64,000 nucleotides of DNA, taken from contig JADDTR010000007.1 in NCBI GenBank assembly GCA_015345905.1, forward strand, positions 806,001 to 870,000, in the 5' to 3' direction. Position numbers and translations under genes: made by a program. The DNA is from Aotearoamyces nothofagi. Taxonomy: Eukaryota > Ascomycota > Leotiomycetes > Leotiales > Tympanidaceae. The first letter of the stretch is position 1. Each line of letters starts with the position of its first letter. This document shows positions 11,494-22,026 of the stretch, in pieces. A model generated the notes under the pieces. That model was given only the letters and a program-made list of their open reading frames with translations. It searched no databases and was not told the DNA's origin.

Positions 11494-13021
11494 ATGCGAG
11501 GAGAGTCACAACGGGAGGCAGCCCCAGAACATCCATCATTCTCCCCTTCCTGCGATTCCAGCATTCAACCAGAGACTCCTAGCGAAGCTGGCCAGGATGA
11601 TCTAGAGAAAATAATCACTTTCCACTATCCAAGCTCTCACCCCGAGACTCCTAGCGAAATCGGCCAGAATGACCTAGAGAAAAAAATCACTGCCGGCACT
11701 ATTGTCGGTGGGAACATAAATGCGATCGACGACTATGGCGTAGCCACCTTTCCTGAAGGTGGTCGTAGGGCCTGGATTGTTGTCTTTGGCAGCTGGTGTG
11801 GCTTTATGGTCTCACTGGGAATCGCCAACTCGATAGGCTCCTTCCAGACCTACATTGCAGACAACCAGTTGAAGGACTATGATGAAGGGACAGTAGGATG
11901 GATCTTCAGTATATATGCCTTCCTGGCATTCTTCGGTGGCATCTACGTTGGGCCTATTTTTGACAAGTATGGTCCGCGGTGGCTGGTGGCGGCCGGTAGC
12001 TGCTGTATGATAGCAAGTATGATGCTTCTCGGTGTTTGCACTCGTAAGTAAATTATCCCTCATTCCTTTAATTTGGCTTCCACTTTCGCAAATGACTAAC
12101 TCCATCGCTCCAGAGTACTGGCACTTTATTGTCGTCTTCGGAATTATAGGTGGGATTGGTACTGCCCTCCTGTTCACCCCATCTGTCGCAGCCATCGGGC
12201 ATTACTTCTACGAACGCCGTGGAAATGCTACAGGAATAGGAGAAACGGGTGGTGCAGTGGGAGGGATCATATTTCCTATGATACTCCAGCAACTGATACC
12301 CAAAATTGGATTCGCATGGACTACTAGGGTCATTGGCTTTCTATTCATATTCCTATGCTTTTTTGCAAATCTCTGCATCCGATCCCGCCTTCCACCTGCT
12401 AAAAACGCCAGCGCAAACCCTGATTTCCGTATCCTAAAGGATGCAAAATTCTCCATCACCATTGCAGCAATCTTCTTGATGGAGTGGGCGCTTTTCGTCC
12501 CGATGAGCTATATTGCAAGCTATGCGTTGCATGAGGGATTTTCGGAGTCATTCTCCTACCAGATCCTCCCCATCCTCAATGCTGGTTCTGTCTTCGGGCG
12601 GTGGCTGCCGGGCTATTTTGCTGATCATATAGGACGCTACAACGCTGCCATGCTGGCTGTACTTGTCACCATTATCAGCGTGTTCGCCATCTGGCTTCCT
12701 GCTGGCAACACCACAGCCGGCATTGTTGTGTTTGCTGTCCTATTTGGTTTTGGGAGCGGAAGCAATATCTCTCTGACACCTGTGTGTATTGGACAATTAT
12801 GCAAAACAGAGAATTACGGCAGGTATTATGCTACTTGCTTCACCATTGTCAGTTTTGGTTGTCTTACTGGTATTCCAATTGCCGGTAATATTGTCCTCAG
12901 CAATGGTGGCAGCTACTGGGGACTGATTGTCTTTGTTGGAGTTTCTTATGTTGGCGCTCTTGCAGCTTTCGCTTGTGTGAGAGTACTTAGTGTTGGGTGG
13001 AAACTCAGTGCCAAGTATTGA
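11494..13021 (+). CDS. MFS transporter, monocarboxylate-permease-like (SLC16/MCH family)
   Basis: Two exons, 11494-12043 and 12114-13021, give 485 residues. The N-terminal ~95 residues are hydrophilic and contain two copies of a 24-residue unit ([14 protein letters not shown], then [14 protein letters not shown]). The membrane domain starts at [20 protein letters not shown], a typical MCT opening. Further family signs are [32 protein letters not shown] and [20 protein letters not shown] in the first half, and [15 protein letters not shown] after the central loop. About 12 hydrophobic helices are visible. Family knowledge: fungal MCH proteins are H+-linked or facilitative permeases, for example riboflavin uptake by Mch5; most have unknown substrates. 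The substrate cannot be assigned here. The sequence just upstream contains no obvious cluster partner, so this looks like a stand-alone gene. Confidence 0.85.
11572..11690 (+). repeat. In-frame 72-bp tandem duplication in transporter N-terminus
   Basis: GAGACTCCTAGCGAA begins at 11572 and recurs at 11644, a 72-bp period. Most flanking bases also match (GGCCAGGATGATCTAGAG against GGCCAGAATGACCTAGAG). The unit adds 24 residues to the cytosolic tail without breaking the frame. The few differences between copies suggest a fairly recent duplication. Confidence 0.8.
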
Positions 13022-13645
13022 GTGAGATGGTTATGTAGCTTCAAGAGTATTGTGAACATATACTGTTACTTGATACTGGCAATGCTCTTTTGGCTGCATA
13101 AATATGGCTTGCTCAGCACCACAAAAGATACTCGATGAATGAGGAAGAGAGATGAATCGTGGCCGTAGTTGCCGGACTCTTTTAGGGGGTTTTGGCAAGA
13201 AATGAAGGATGGTGTGCCTACATTATTTTGGCTTTGCTTATAGTTCGTATTTAATCGCTGTTACATTTCAGAACCACTCTCCTCAAATGATATAAATTTC
13301 TTGGTATACAACAGCAATCACTATTCAATATAGGTATAGCGACTAAACGAATGTAGTCACGAACAGAGCACCTTGCAAAAGCCGTGACATTCCTGAACAG
13401 TACCAGTGTGTATTGACATCTACCTAATAAACACTAATGTCATCGTTTTCATGCTAAGAGAAGCATACATGATACATCCGATCCAGTTTTGTTTCTTCTA
13501 TGTGGCCCCTTCTCTTAATGTCCCACGAGAACTTAAAATTGCAACATTGTTTACTTCCACCCTTTCTTCTGTAAGTTACATGATTGACAACTGATGTGAG
13601 ATCGAAAACGTAGTCTAGTGTTGCTACTACACTTCTAGAGGTGTG
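13022..13645. other. Convergent intergenic region
   Basis: 3' flanks of the MFS transporter and the 2EXR-type gene. AT-rich, with no convincing ORF, hairpin or repeat. Confidence 0.4.
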
Positions 13646-14584
13646 CTAAACGATTAGTTCCCAACAGCTCTCATCGAACTTGGCATTGTCAAATACCAGC
13701 TTGTTGACCTGTTCGCCTTTGGTCCAAATGGGAGTATCATCGACAGCCACATCACCTTGGAAAGAGGACTGTAGCTCATTCACGAATTGCACAGCGTGAT
13801 GCTCGATTTCCTCCTTGCTGCCAAGTTTCTTTATCAAGGCTTGTCGCGTTTTCCGGGATGTATGGTAGCATTGAGCAGGACCTCCATTGACGGCGAGTCT
13901 AAGTTTGAGGGGTACGCGTGCGCTAAATTTACAGAGGCCTCTAACTTGTAGAATAGCTTTTTTCTCGCTACCGGCTCTTATGATGTTAACAATGGATGGG
14001 TCCAAGATGGTGAGTTGCTTCAAACTGTCACCGAACGGGGGGTCCTGCAGGAGCTGAGGCAAGCAGCTTAGTACTTCAGGATGATATAAATCGTTGATGC
14101 AGATCTGGATCTCTAGGCGCTGGATTGGTGGTAGGATATGGTTTTGGACGTCCTTGATAAACCAGGACGTCCACTTCATGTCTCCAGCGGAGAAGGTGTT
14201 CTTTGAAAAGAGAATCTCCCGAGCTTCGTCATGGGTCTGGTGGCAGGCATAGAGCAGGGCCAAAGAGACTGGTGCATTTTCGAAATCGCATAATGGTCTA
14301 TGCAAAGGCTTATCGGCATTCTCTACAAAGAGAGCATAGCGATCGTAGAAGCTGGTTGGTCCTGGGATTGCTTTAAGGGCTATGCGTCCAGTCGGAGAGA
14401 AGTACCAGAAATAGATCTGATCTCGGATCTCTCTTGATAAATCGAGAAGCGAAATCGGCGCTTGATTCCCCATGGCTGGGTAAGATAAACTCTTGGTCGC
14501 ATTGTTCGATGCAGACGGTTTCTCTGGCTTTGAAGTGCCGTTTGCCCACATCTTGGAAGCCAGCTTCAATGGTAGACACGGCAT
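13646..14584 (-). CDS. 2EXR/F-box-like domain protein of unknown function
   Basis: Single exon, 312 residues. After a ~40-residue polar leader comes ISLLDLSREIRDQIYFWYF, the hallmark opening of the fungal 2EXR family (F-box-like, LP-x-EIR-x-IY), followed by the usual FENAPVSLALLYACHQTHDE segment where leaf-like repeats end in a conserved C-x-Q-x2-x-EA motif. These proteins are greatly expanded in Pezizomycotina and mostly uncharacterised; some resemble F-box adaptors but a link to SCF ligases is not established. A second, shorter family member lies at 35112-35885. There is no intron, and the start is the first in-frame ATG. Function is not inferable beyond possible protein binding. Confidence 0.75.
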   Translation of the reverse strand: MPCLPLKLASKMWANGTSKPEKPSASNNATKSLSYPAMGNQAPISLLDLSREIRDQIYFWYFSPTGRIALKAIPGPTSFYDRYALFVENADKPLHRPLCDFENAPVSLALLYACHQTHDEAREILFSKNTFSAGDMKWTSWFIKDVQNHILPPIQRLEIQICINDLYHPEVLSCLPQLLQDPPFGDSLKQLTILDPSIVNIIRAGSEKKAILQVRGLCKFSARVPLKLRLAVNGGPAQCYHTSRKTRQALIKKLGSKEEIEHHAVQFVNELQSSFQGDVAVDDTPIWTKGEQVNKLVFDNAKFDESCWELIV

Positions 14585-15058
14585 TGTTGCTGATACTGTG
14601 AGAGAAGAAGAAAAGGTAGGTAGAGGTGTATTTAAGGACGGCTCAAGACCCTAAATTAGAGTATTCCATTGTGAGTCAATTTTTACGTGAAGTATGCAGC
14701 CAAGCCATCGCCATGAGTTAAATATCGAGAGGCAAAATAAGTGGCAAGGCTGAGTTTCCGCCTTGCGAACTGGCAGCCTTGCAGCGCTCGGGCCAAGCGC
14801 CACATTACAGTAATTGAACACGTTCCTGCAACGCGAGGCGCCGAGAGTTTAAGACTGGCCTGGTAGCCCAACTTCTGCAAACTTACCCAAGACAAGTTTT
14901 TCTCTAGACTTACTTACTGCTTTAGAGACCTTATAATACCTTGGTTAAATATTTGCCCGCTCAATTGAACTTGTTCGACCGCCAATGCACTAGGAATCGC
15001 GGCCTATCAAACCTCAGGGGGTCAGCCTGGCAGCGCTTCTTTTGCCCCAGAATACAAA
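14585..15058. other. Divergent promoter region of the 2EXR gene and alg5
   Basis: 474 bp between divergent starts. It should contain both promoters. No recognisable site stands out. Confidence 0.4.
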
Positions 15059-16419
15059 ATGGCAAGCCTGCTAGAGATACCGACAGAAGTGGCCTCGTTA
15101 TTATATTCCACTGTCAAAGAGGTCCCATTGCCTCTTCTGGCTTTACTCTTAGTAACATTGGTGCTTACACTTGTCGCGTTTGTATGGATATTAGCCTGAC
15201 CTTACATCCTTCCTCCAGGTATCTAACATTATAGCAGGTGTATCTTACCCTCTTCATTCTCGCCCCGATCCCACGACCGCCCTATGCTTCAGAAAGAACA
15301 TATATAACTACCACACCATCGGGTGATACATCATCTCCAATCATACTCCCGTGCTGGCACGACGCATGGCTGAAGCATCGCGAGTTAACGGAGAAGGCGG
15401 GCGATTTCACAGACAAAGATACGGGCGACATAGAAGATGCAGAAGTGGTAGTCAGTGTCGTCATTCCGGCTTACAACGAGGAACAACGATTGGAGATTAT
15501 GCTGGAGGAGGCAGTTGCATATCTAGACGCTGAATACGGGCGACCACCGAAGAGCAGCGCATCAGAAAAACACAATGGACATACAACTGGCGCTCATAAC
15601 GCAAATCAATCGGCTCAAAAGCGGGGGACTGATAGTACTGAAAAATCTTCTGGGCCAAAGGGATACGAGATTATTTTGGTTAACGATGGAAGCGAGGACA
15701 AGACAGTCGAAGTTGCACTCCGGTTCTCAAAGAAATACGAATTACACGATGTCATGAGAGTCGTAACACTGAAGGAGAATAGAGGTAAAGGAGGTGCGGT
15801 TACACATGGATTCCGCCACGTCCGGGGCGAGTATGCTATATTTGCAGATGCAGATGGAGCAAGCAGATTCAGCGACTTGGGGAAACTTATAGAGGGATGT
15901 CAAGAAGTGCATGATGGTCCTGGGAGAGGTGTTGCAGTTGGAAGCCGAGCACATCTCGTGGGCAGCGAAGCCGTTGTTAAGGTATGCTAAAGTTCCCCCC
16001 GCTCTAAGCTGGCTGGCATGCCGAGGACTGACCCATTTTTGCAGCGGTCTGTGCTACGTAATACGCTGATGCACTCCTTCCATGTCCTCTTACGACTCCT
16101 CACACCACCTGCCACGTCTCGCATCCGCGACACCCAGTGCGGCTTCAAGCTCTTCTCTCGGGCCTCCCTCCCACACATAGTGCCGTATATGCATGCCGAA
16201 GGCTGGATCTTCGACGTCGAGATGTTGATGTTGGCGGAAAGTGCTCCGCCTGCAGAAGTCGGCCGTAAGGGCCCTGGAATAAAGGTTGCAGAGGTGCAAA
16301 TTGGATGGCAGGAGGTGGGCGGTAGTAAGCTGAATGTTATGTGGGATAGTCTCGGCATGGCTTGGGGTTTAACATTGTTAAGAGCGAGTTGGGCTTTGGG
16401 AGTTTATAGACGGCGGTGA
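15059..16419 (+). CDS. alg5: Dolichyl-phosphate beta-glucosyltransferase (Alg5)
   Basis: Three exons, 15059-15181, 15238-15981 and 16045-16419, give 413 residues. The short first exon encodes a signal-anchor helix (PLPLLALLLVTLVLTLVAF) that continues after the junction as VYLTLFILAPIPRPP. The GT2 catalytic domain has VVIPAYNEEQRLEIML, EIILVNDGSEDKT, LKENRGKGGAVTHGF and the metal-binding DADGASRF. Later motifs RDTQCGFKLFSR and GWIFDVEMLMLAE are typical of Alg5. Function (family knowledge): transfers glucose from UDP-glucose to dolichyl phosphate on the cytosolic ER face, making the donor for the last steps of N-glycan precursor assembly. A ~40-residue polar low-complexity insert lies between the first beta-alpha unit and EIILVNDGS; it is probably a surface loop. 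Confidence 0.94.
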
Positions 16420-16879
16420 GGTAACAAAATGGGCAATACTTGGTCGACTACTAAGGGGTACTGTACAAACGCGTACTATGAATTGAATTACAGCCATCAT
16501 GTACTGGCAGCGTTTTATTTATTACCTCGTCCCCATTTCATGTATGTAGATTATAAAAGTCATTGGCTAGAACTACCAGATTGATGAAATCTGAGAACAG
16601 TGAAGTACACGCGAATATTTGCATCGGGTTTACAGAAACAATTATTATTATATATTAGACTGAGTGGTCCATTTGTTTATACATATTCTAACGTAGCTGA
16701 TTCTCTACACGCACCTAAGTATCTTATAATGCAATGATTGGGAGGGATATGGGGCTCAAATGCCCCCGCCGGTGGCTGGCTATCCCTCAACCTAGTTTGT
16801 ACTGGATCCCCTTAAGAGCGGATTTTGACAGAGAACCGCCAATTTTTGGTAATTATTTAAATCTGCAATGGTCCTTTTA
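16420..16879. other. Convergent intergenic region
   Basis: 3' flanks of alg5 and erg1; AT-rich. Nothing else recognised. Confidence 0.4.
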
Positions 16880-18376
16880 TCATGTCATCAACTCCATATA
16901 GATGAATGGAAAGATAACGATGCAAGCCTTCCAGAACACCATAATTGACAGCAGCAGAGCATACGGCAGCTTCCATATGCCCGAACCACCATTAACGGTC
17001 TTTGTAATGATAATCTGCATGCTCAGGAAAGCTACAGCAAAGAAGTGGTAGAACAGCACAAGAGGTTGTCTAATGATGCCTGCAAGTAGACCGGCCGGGC
17101 CATCAATGCAATTTCCGCCACGTTGGAAGTACTGGAAGCAACCCAATTGCAGGGCTTTCAGCTGATTATCGTCAGCCGCAAAGAGCGAGTAGAGGGCCAT
17201 AGAAAGAATATTGATAATCGAAGAGACGCCCTTGCGCTTCCAATGGAATTTCCACATAGCATTTTTTACCAACTTCGTATCGGCAAGGCTTGGTACTTTT
17301 TCGGGACTTAGAAGGCTTGCCACTAGCACGACGTCGTTGAACGCTACTGTCATGCCACCTCCCGTGAGTGGATGACGCATGTTCATTGCATCCCCCAAGA
17401 GTATCATACCTGGCACTTGTTGGGTCGATGGAGGTAGATATGTGTTCGGCATGCTTCTAAGTTTGCCCTCCTGTACGGCAATTGCGAAGCTGGGCTGGGT
17501 TTTTAGTGGCAATGAGGGGAGAACCACGTTCTTGAGATAAGATTTGATGCCTCCCGCGGCGACTGAGGCAGCCGGGAGGTTTTCAGGTATGTCAATAAGA
17601 GCTCGAGTCTCGTGAGTACCAATCTGATAAAGAAGCACTGGCGGGGAGTCGCTGAGTATAACAGTTCCATGATTAGGAGCTGGTAAAGGGCAGTCGATAA
17701 GTTCGAGAGCATAGAATTTACTCTTGACCACTGGAATTTTGTCGATATACTGTTTCCTGAAAGTGGATGCATATCCATCAGCAACAACTGTAAGGTCCCC
17801 GAAGTAGAAATCTTTGTCCTTTTCACCAGTTGACGGATTCAACGTGATAGATTCAACCCCGAGAATCTGTGGGCTAAATTCCGAGCGAATCGTTGAAGTG
17901 ACGGTTGTTTCGATAATTGTGATGTTGGGTTGGCCAGCGCATGCTTCTCGAAGTCGACGAATAAAGCGTCCATGATGAAAGCATCTACCTTCCGGTCTCG
18001 TGCTCTTCTCATTCGGAAATGCCTTTGTACCTCCGTTTGCTGCAAAGCCGGCGTTCTCAGGGTATGGAATCTTGACCTCCTGCCCGTAATAGAAGACATC
18101 GTAACCCTTGCAGGATACAGCGTCGATCTCATCCATACAGTCTGCCAATCCTATCTTCTCAAGTGAAGCAACGCCCCCAGGCTGGAGGAGCTCGCCAATT
18201 ATACGATCAGGTTCCTTCATCCATCTTTCAAGGAGGAGAACGCTTCGACCTTGCTTGGCGAATGCAAATGCAAGTGAACACCCAACCACGCCAGCACCTA
18301 CAATAACAACATCGGCCTCATGGTGTAGTCGGCGACGCTGCTCGTGAGCATCCTCGGAGAAAGAAATGGATGGCAT
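16880..18376 (-). CDS. erg1: Squalene epoxidase (squalene monooxygenase)
   Basis: Single exon, 498 residues, within the family's usual length. The FAD-binding GxGxxG lies at residues ~22-33 (DVVIVGAGVVGCS). It is followed by GELLQPGG, the second FAD motif around VVADGYASTFRKQ, and GDAMNMRHPLTGGGMTVAFN, all diagnostic of Erg1. Two hydrophobic C-terminal helices fit ER/lipid-droplet anchoring. Function (family knowledge): converts squalene to 2,3-oxidosqualene with O2 and NADPH, the first oxygen-requiring step of ergosterol synthesis and the target of allylamine antifungals. A CACGTG E-box lies 379 bp upstream of the start (18755-18760). Sterol genes in related fungi are often under SREBP-type bHLH control, but the link here is inference. 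Confidence 0.95.
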   Translation of the reverse strand: MPSISFSEDAHEQRRRLHHEADVVIVGAGVVGCSLAFAFAKQGRSVLLLERWMKEPDRIIGELLQPGGVASLEKIGLADCMDEIDAVSCKGYDVFYYGQEVKIPYPENAGFAANGGTKAFPNEKSTRPEGRCFHHGRFIRRLREACAGQPNITIIETTVTSTIRSEFSPQILGVESITLNPSTGEKDKDFYFGDLTVVADGYASTFRKQYIDKIPVVKSKFYALELIDCPLPAPNHGTVILSDSPPVLLYQIGTHETRALIDIPENLPAASVAAGGIKSYLKNVVLPSLPLKTQPSFAIAVQEGKLRSMPNTYLPPSTQQVPGMILLGDAMNMRHPLTGGGMTVAFNDVVLVASLLSPEKVPSLADTKLVKNAMWKFHWKRKGVSSIINILSMALYSLFAADDNQLKALQLGCFQYFQRGGNCIDGPAGLLAGIIRQPLVLFYHFFAVAFLSMQIIITKTVNGGSGIWKLPYALLLSIMVFWKACIVIFPFIYMELMT

Positions 18377-18912
18377 ATGGATTCCGTAGATTTAGAGAGC
18401 GTAGATACTGCGAGAAAAGACAATTATTGAGCAATGCGAGGCAGCCTTTCGTGCCCTTTGCTCTAATTCGGGAGGATTGTTGAGGAGAAACGAGATTGAG
18501 CTTTCAGGATTGCAAGAATGGCATATTAGATTATTCTTGAGGATGGAGTTAAAAAAAATGGAAGGCCAAGAGGCAATGAGGCGATGTCCGGCAACACGTT
18601 GCTTTGAGGCTGTCAATGTTACGATTTTCACATGGCGTGAGTGCCGTGTCAATCGGGGCGCTAAAACGCTAAGGAAATTAAGTTTCAGAACGTTCCTTGC
18701 ATGCACCGCCCCAAGCTGGTGCGATTAGAAATGACGGGGTCATAAGTGGTTTAACACGTGACATTTAATCATGACGTTCGAGAGTCGAGTCTGAGTCTCT
18801 ATACCAGATGCATTAAGTTGTGAAATAGCGTAATACTTCATTGCTAGTAAATGAGCGTACAAGTATGTGTACAGGTATATATACATCTATTAATCTATCT
18901 ATAAAATGCCCA
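18377..18912. other. Upstream region of erg1 / 3' flank of PPR gene
   Basis: Holds the erg1 promoter. One CACGTG at 18755-18760 is visible. No other feature is supported. Confidence 0.4.
18755..18760. promoter_or_regulatory. E-box candidate upstream of erg1
   Basis: CACGTG inside AACACGTGACAT, 379 bp 5' of the erg1 start codon. Such a core can bind bHLH factors including SREBP-like regulators. A single 6-bp core is weak evidence on its own. Confidence 0.25.
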
Positions 18913-21900
18913 TCACCCTGCGGCCACACCCAAAAGTTGTGGCTTCACTCCGAGTCCCCTATAGCATGGCTCTTCCTTTAGGGCATCCCAGGACGAGGAC
19001 TTTTGGTCTGCGGTACGAACGGCACTCGGGTTATCAGCCATATCTGATTTCGTGCAGACTTCCGACGGGCTCTTCAGGATCTTCTGTGTGTAGCCCGGCG
19101 TCAGCACTGCTTTCAACCTGGGGGGGTTCTCATTCGCGCGTGCCATACGAGCAGTTTCCATGATGTCCAAAGTCTTTGTTTCCGCTTCATTTCGTGCCAC
19201 ATTATTTTCTGATCGCCGAACTAGAACCAGTTGCAGACTCCGATCCAATAATCGACACCGCTGTGCCGCGTCGTAGTTGCCCGGATAAAGTTCACACGCC
19301 TTGCGCGCAGATTTCAGGGAATCTTTGACCAGCTTCTTGAAGCGTGCATCCGGCATAATATCGTTTTTAGATAGAGTTTTCATCACCCATTCTATGCCCT
19401 TATAGTCGCGCAAGCCTAGGTAGGCTTTGAAAAGAACAGTTAGGCTAACAAGGTCAACCGATCTAAGCGGGACACCATTGTTGATCGAAAGTGCTTTCCA
19501 GAGATCGACAGCTCGTCGGTGATGGCCCCGTGCAGTGAGGGTAGAGGCTGCCTTTGTTGCCACATTCAATGGTATTCGAAGTCCCCGCCTCTCGAGAGCA
19601 ACCAAAGTACGATGAACCAGAGACTCAACGCTATCAGCCTCATCGTGGAGCTTTTCTATCTGAAGTAGAAATAATGGAGTCATGGCAAGCTGAATATCAT
19701 AGCCACGAGATCTAGCCTCATATATTATATCAACTGTTGAAATAATGTCAGCATCATCCGTTGATTGGATGGATGCTTCCACTGCAAGAGCGACTGTTTC
19801 CGGCGCAACGTGCAAACTCCCCTTCACCGCCCATTTATAGATTCTTAAAGCCTTCAACGGTGTGCCTTTTGCAATCGCATCCTTCATTTTCAGGTGTGTA
19901 TTATATCTGTCAACAGGTTCAGGTTGAATTGAATGTTGAAGAGGCTTCAATTTGGAAAGAAGTCTCCCGGTGACATCAGGGTCACCGTTAGCAGCTGCAA
20001 CTGCAGCGCCACGCAGGATACTTAAGGTCCGTTGGTTAACCATGTCACCATCACACGCGTTCACCTTTTGACAAAGTCGCAAAAGGTCTGGAAATTTCAT
20101 ATTCCACTTGTCTCGACAGCTAGACAATATGATGTTGAAGGTAACCAAGTTGATATCAAGGCCGTATTGTTGCACGTATTGAATCCACTTGGGAATACAG
20201 TCAAACTCTCCTGCGTTCGCATATACGCCGATCATAATGTTTGATATGTATGCATTTGGCAACACTCCAAATTTATCGATGAAGAAGCGTACGAATTGCT
20301 CCGTTTCGTAGACATCGTGAGAGTTTGCAAAAAGCTTAAGAATTGGAGTAAAAACTTCACCAAGGTCTGCTTGGAATTCCTTTCCGATGCCTATCAAGGT
20401 CTCAAACTCCGTTTTGACACCGTGCCAATCGTTCCTCATAGCCTTAGCTAGGGCGAAGTGGCCACGCGTGCGAACATCTGGTACACCGGTGCCCTTGGCG
20501 ATCACCAGTTTGTCGAGGTATTGTTGCGCTTGGAGTTCGTTACCAGCTTCGATGCAGAACTGAATTATGGCGCTATACATAGCTTGTGGATGGCTTGTAT
20601 ATCCAAACAAAGGCTCCAGCCTATCGAAGAGAGCTTGTGTGCTTGACATATCATGCGCTATTCTCCAGTGCGCACCAAGGATTTTAAGGAGCCATGTAGT
20701 TGAAGTCAATAGTTCTCCAGCGCGGGCCATCTCAGTAGCCAAGCAGACGACCTCCTCAGCTTTGTCAAACATTTTCAGTTCAAGAGCTGATTCAACCACT
20801 GCACTACCAACTTCGTAGAATTCAGCTTGGAGAGGGCGTGTCTTAATATAAATCTTTTCGAAGTGTCTCAGGACATTTTTGTGAAGCCCTTGGCCGTAGT
20901 TTGCCAATATGAGATAATTCGCACAAACCACAGGTTGGTCCCCACGAGATGCTGCAACACGGAAAAAGATAGCATCTGCTAGGTCGTATGATTTTGCCAG
21001 GAGAGTAGCTAAACACAATTTCTCACCGAGTGTATCCATCTGGGGTGATTGTATCAAGGGTTTATCGCGGGTTTTAGTCAAGAACATGGTTGCAGCTTCC
21101 TTCAGCTTCTCAAGACTCCTGGTGTTGTCGACTTCCTTCAGCTGCACAATTTTCGTAATATCGTTCTCAAAAATGAACCCACTAGCTTCGAGTAGCCTTT
21201 CTATGACGATCGGCGCGTTGAGGGAATAGAAAAATTCCTCGTCTACGGGGCCCAAGCTGAAGATCTTCTTCAAGACTGGAATAAACGCCTCTAATCGCCC
21301 ATTACTAATGCATTTGTCCGAGAGTTTGGAACAAACTTCGAATAAAGACCTCTCCGGGTATTTCGTTTGATGATCGGCCTCGAAAGTCTCGAAGAATCTA
21401 GCAATTGTAGCATCAATAATATCATGGCTATCTCCTTGATTAAGTATATTCTTCATGTCGTATGCCAGTTTCCCTTGACGATTCATGGCCCTGCCAATCT
21501 TGTTTTCTGCCGGCTCGAGGATTGGGGTTTTGATGGCTTTAAGAGGAGGTATTCGCAATGGTCGAATCCAGGATGCCAGCTTCTTTTCCTTTGGCAAAAC
21601 CTCAGATTTGCGAATTTGTCGAGCTTCCACAGTCAATTGACTATACTCCCTAGGCTTCGACACTTGTTCGGGTTTCCCAGGTTCTCCAGTATGGACTCGG
21701 CGGTTGATGTTAATGTCTGGTGGTCGATCACTCCATTTCAATTCCACCGTCCTAGGTTTCTTGCCTCCTTTCCAAGCTCCATAATCTCCATAGCTCATGA
21801 CCTGCTCGTCAAAGGAGGTACCGACTAACGAGCCTCCGCTATGGTAATTCCTTGATTTCTTGATCCGCCTCCCATTCTCGCGGACTTCCCGTGCAGAATG

Positions 21901-22026
21901 TATACGTCGTCGACGATCCTCTGTTATAAAACCTGCCCCAATTGCGACAGTGCAGGATGTCCCAAACGCAATCCGTCGGAGGGCACGCAATGCACCCTCA
22001 GAGGGTACAGGAAGATCAGAAATCAT
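18913..22026 (-). CDS. Large PPR-like (helical repeat) protein, probably mitochondrial
   Basis: Single exon, 1037 residues. The N-terminal ~100 residues are Arg/Ser-rich with few acids (RRIAFGTSCTVAIGAGF, RRRIHSAREVRENGRR), compatible with a mitochondrial presequence. Beyond residue ~250 the protein is almost wholly helical and built of ~35-residue helix pairs resembling pentatricopeptide repeats, for example VPDVRTRGHFALAKAMRND, LPNAYISNIMIGVYANAGEF and INLVTFNIILSSC. Family knowledge: fungal PPR proteins bind organellar RNA and control mitochondrial mRNA maturation or translation. Which transcript this one binds cannot be told. The C-terminal ~100 residues look disordered. The repeat class is likely but degenerate, as is normal in fungi. 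Confidence 0.72.
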   Translation of the reverse strand: MISDLPVPSEGALRALRRIAFGTSCTVAIGAGFITEDRRRRIHSAREVRENGRRIKKSRNYHSGGSLVGTSFDEQVMSYGDYGAWKGGKKPRTVELKWSDRPPDININRRVHTGEPGKPEQVSKPREYSQLTVEARQIRKSEVLPKEKKLASWIRPLRIPPLKAIKTPILEPAENKIGRAMNRQGKLAYDMKNILNQGDSHDIIDATIARFFETFEADHQTKYPERSLFEVCSKLSDKCISNGRLEAFIPVLKKIFSLGPVDEEFFYSLNAPIVIERLLEASGFIFENDITKIVQLKEVDNTRSLEKLKEAATMFLTKTRDKPLIQSPQMDTLGEKLCLATLLAKSYDLADAIFFRVAASRGDQPVVCANYLILANYGQGLHKNVLRHFEKIYIKTRPLQAEFYEVGSAVVESALELKMFDKAEEVVCLATEMARAGELLTSTTWLLKILGAHWRIAHDMSSTQALFDRLEPLFGYTSHPQAMYSAIIQFCIEAGNELQAQQYLDKLVIAKGTGVPDVRTRGHFALAKAMRNDWHGVKTEFETLIGIGKEFQADLGEVFTPILKLFANSHDVYETEQFVRFFIDKFGVLPNAYISNIMIGVYANAGEFDCIPKWIQYVQQYGLDINLVTFNIILSSCRDKWNMKFPDLLRLCQKVNACDGDMVNQRTLSILRGAAVAAANGDPDVTGRLLSKLKPLQHSIQPEPVDRYNTHLKMKDAIAKGTPLKALRIYKWAVKGSLHVAPETVALAVEASIQSTDDADIISTVDIIYEARSRGYDIQLAMTPLFLLQIEKLHDEADSVESLVHRTLVALERRGLRIPLNVATKAASTLTARGHHRRAVDLWKALSINNGVPLRSVDLVSLTVLFKAYLGLRDYKGIEWVMKTLSKNDIMPDARFKKLVKDSLKSARKACELYPGNYDAAQRCRLLDRSLQLVLVRRSENNVARNEAETKTLDIMETARMARANENPPRLKAVLTPGYTQKILKSPSEVCTKSDMADNPSAVRTADQKSSSWDALKEEPCYRGLGVKPQLLGVAAG

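Noticed and set aside
13646-16419. A secondary-metabolite cluster around the MFS transporter, 2EXR gene and glycosyltransferase
   Set aside because: The glycosyltransferase is housekeeping Alg5, erg1 is primary metabolism, and no backbone synthase is present.
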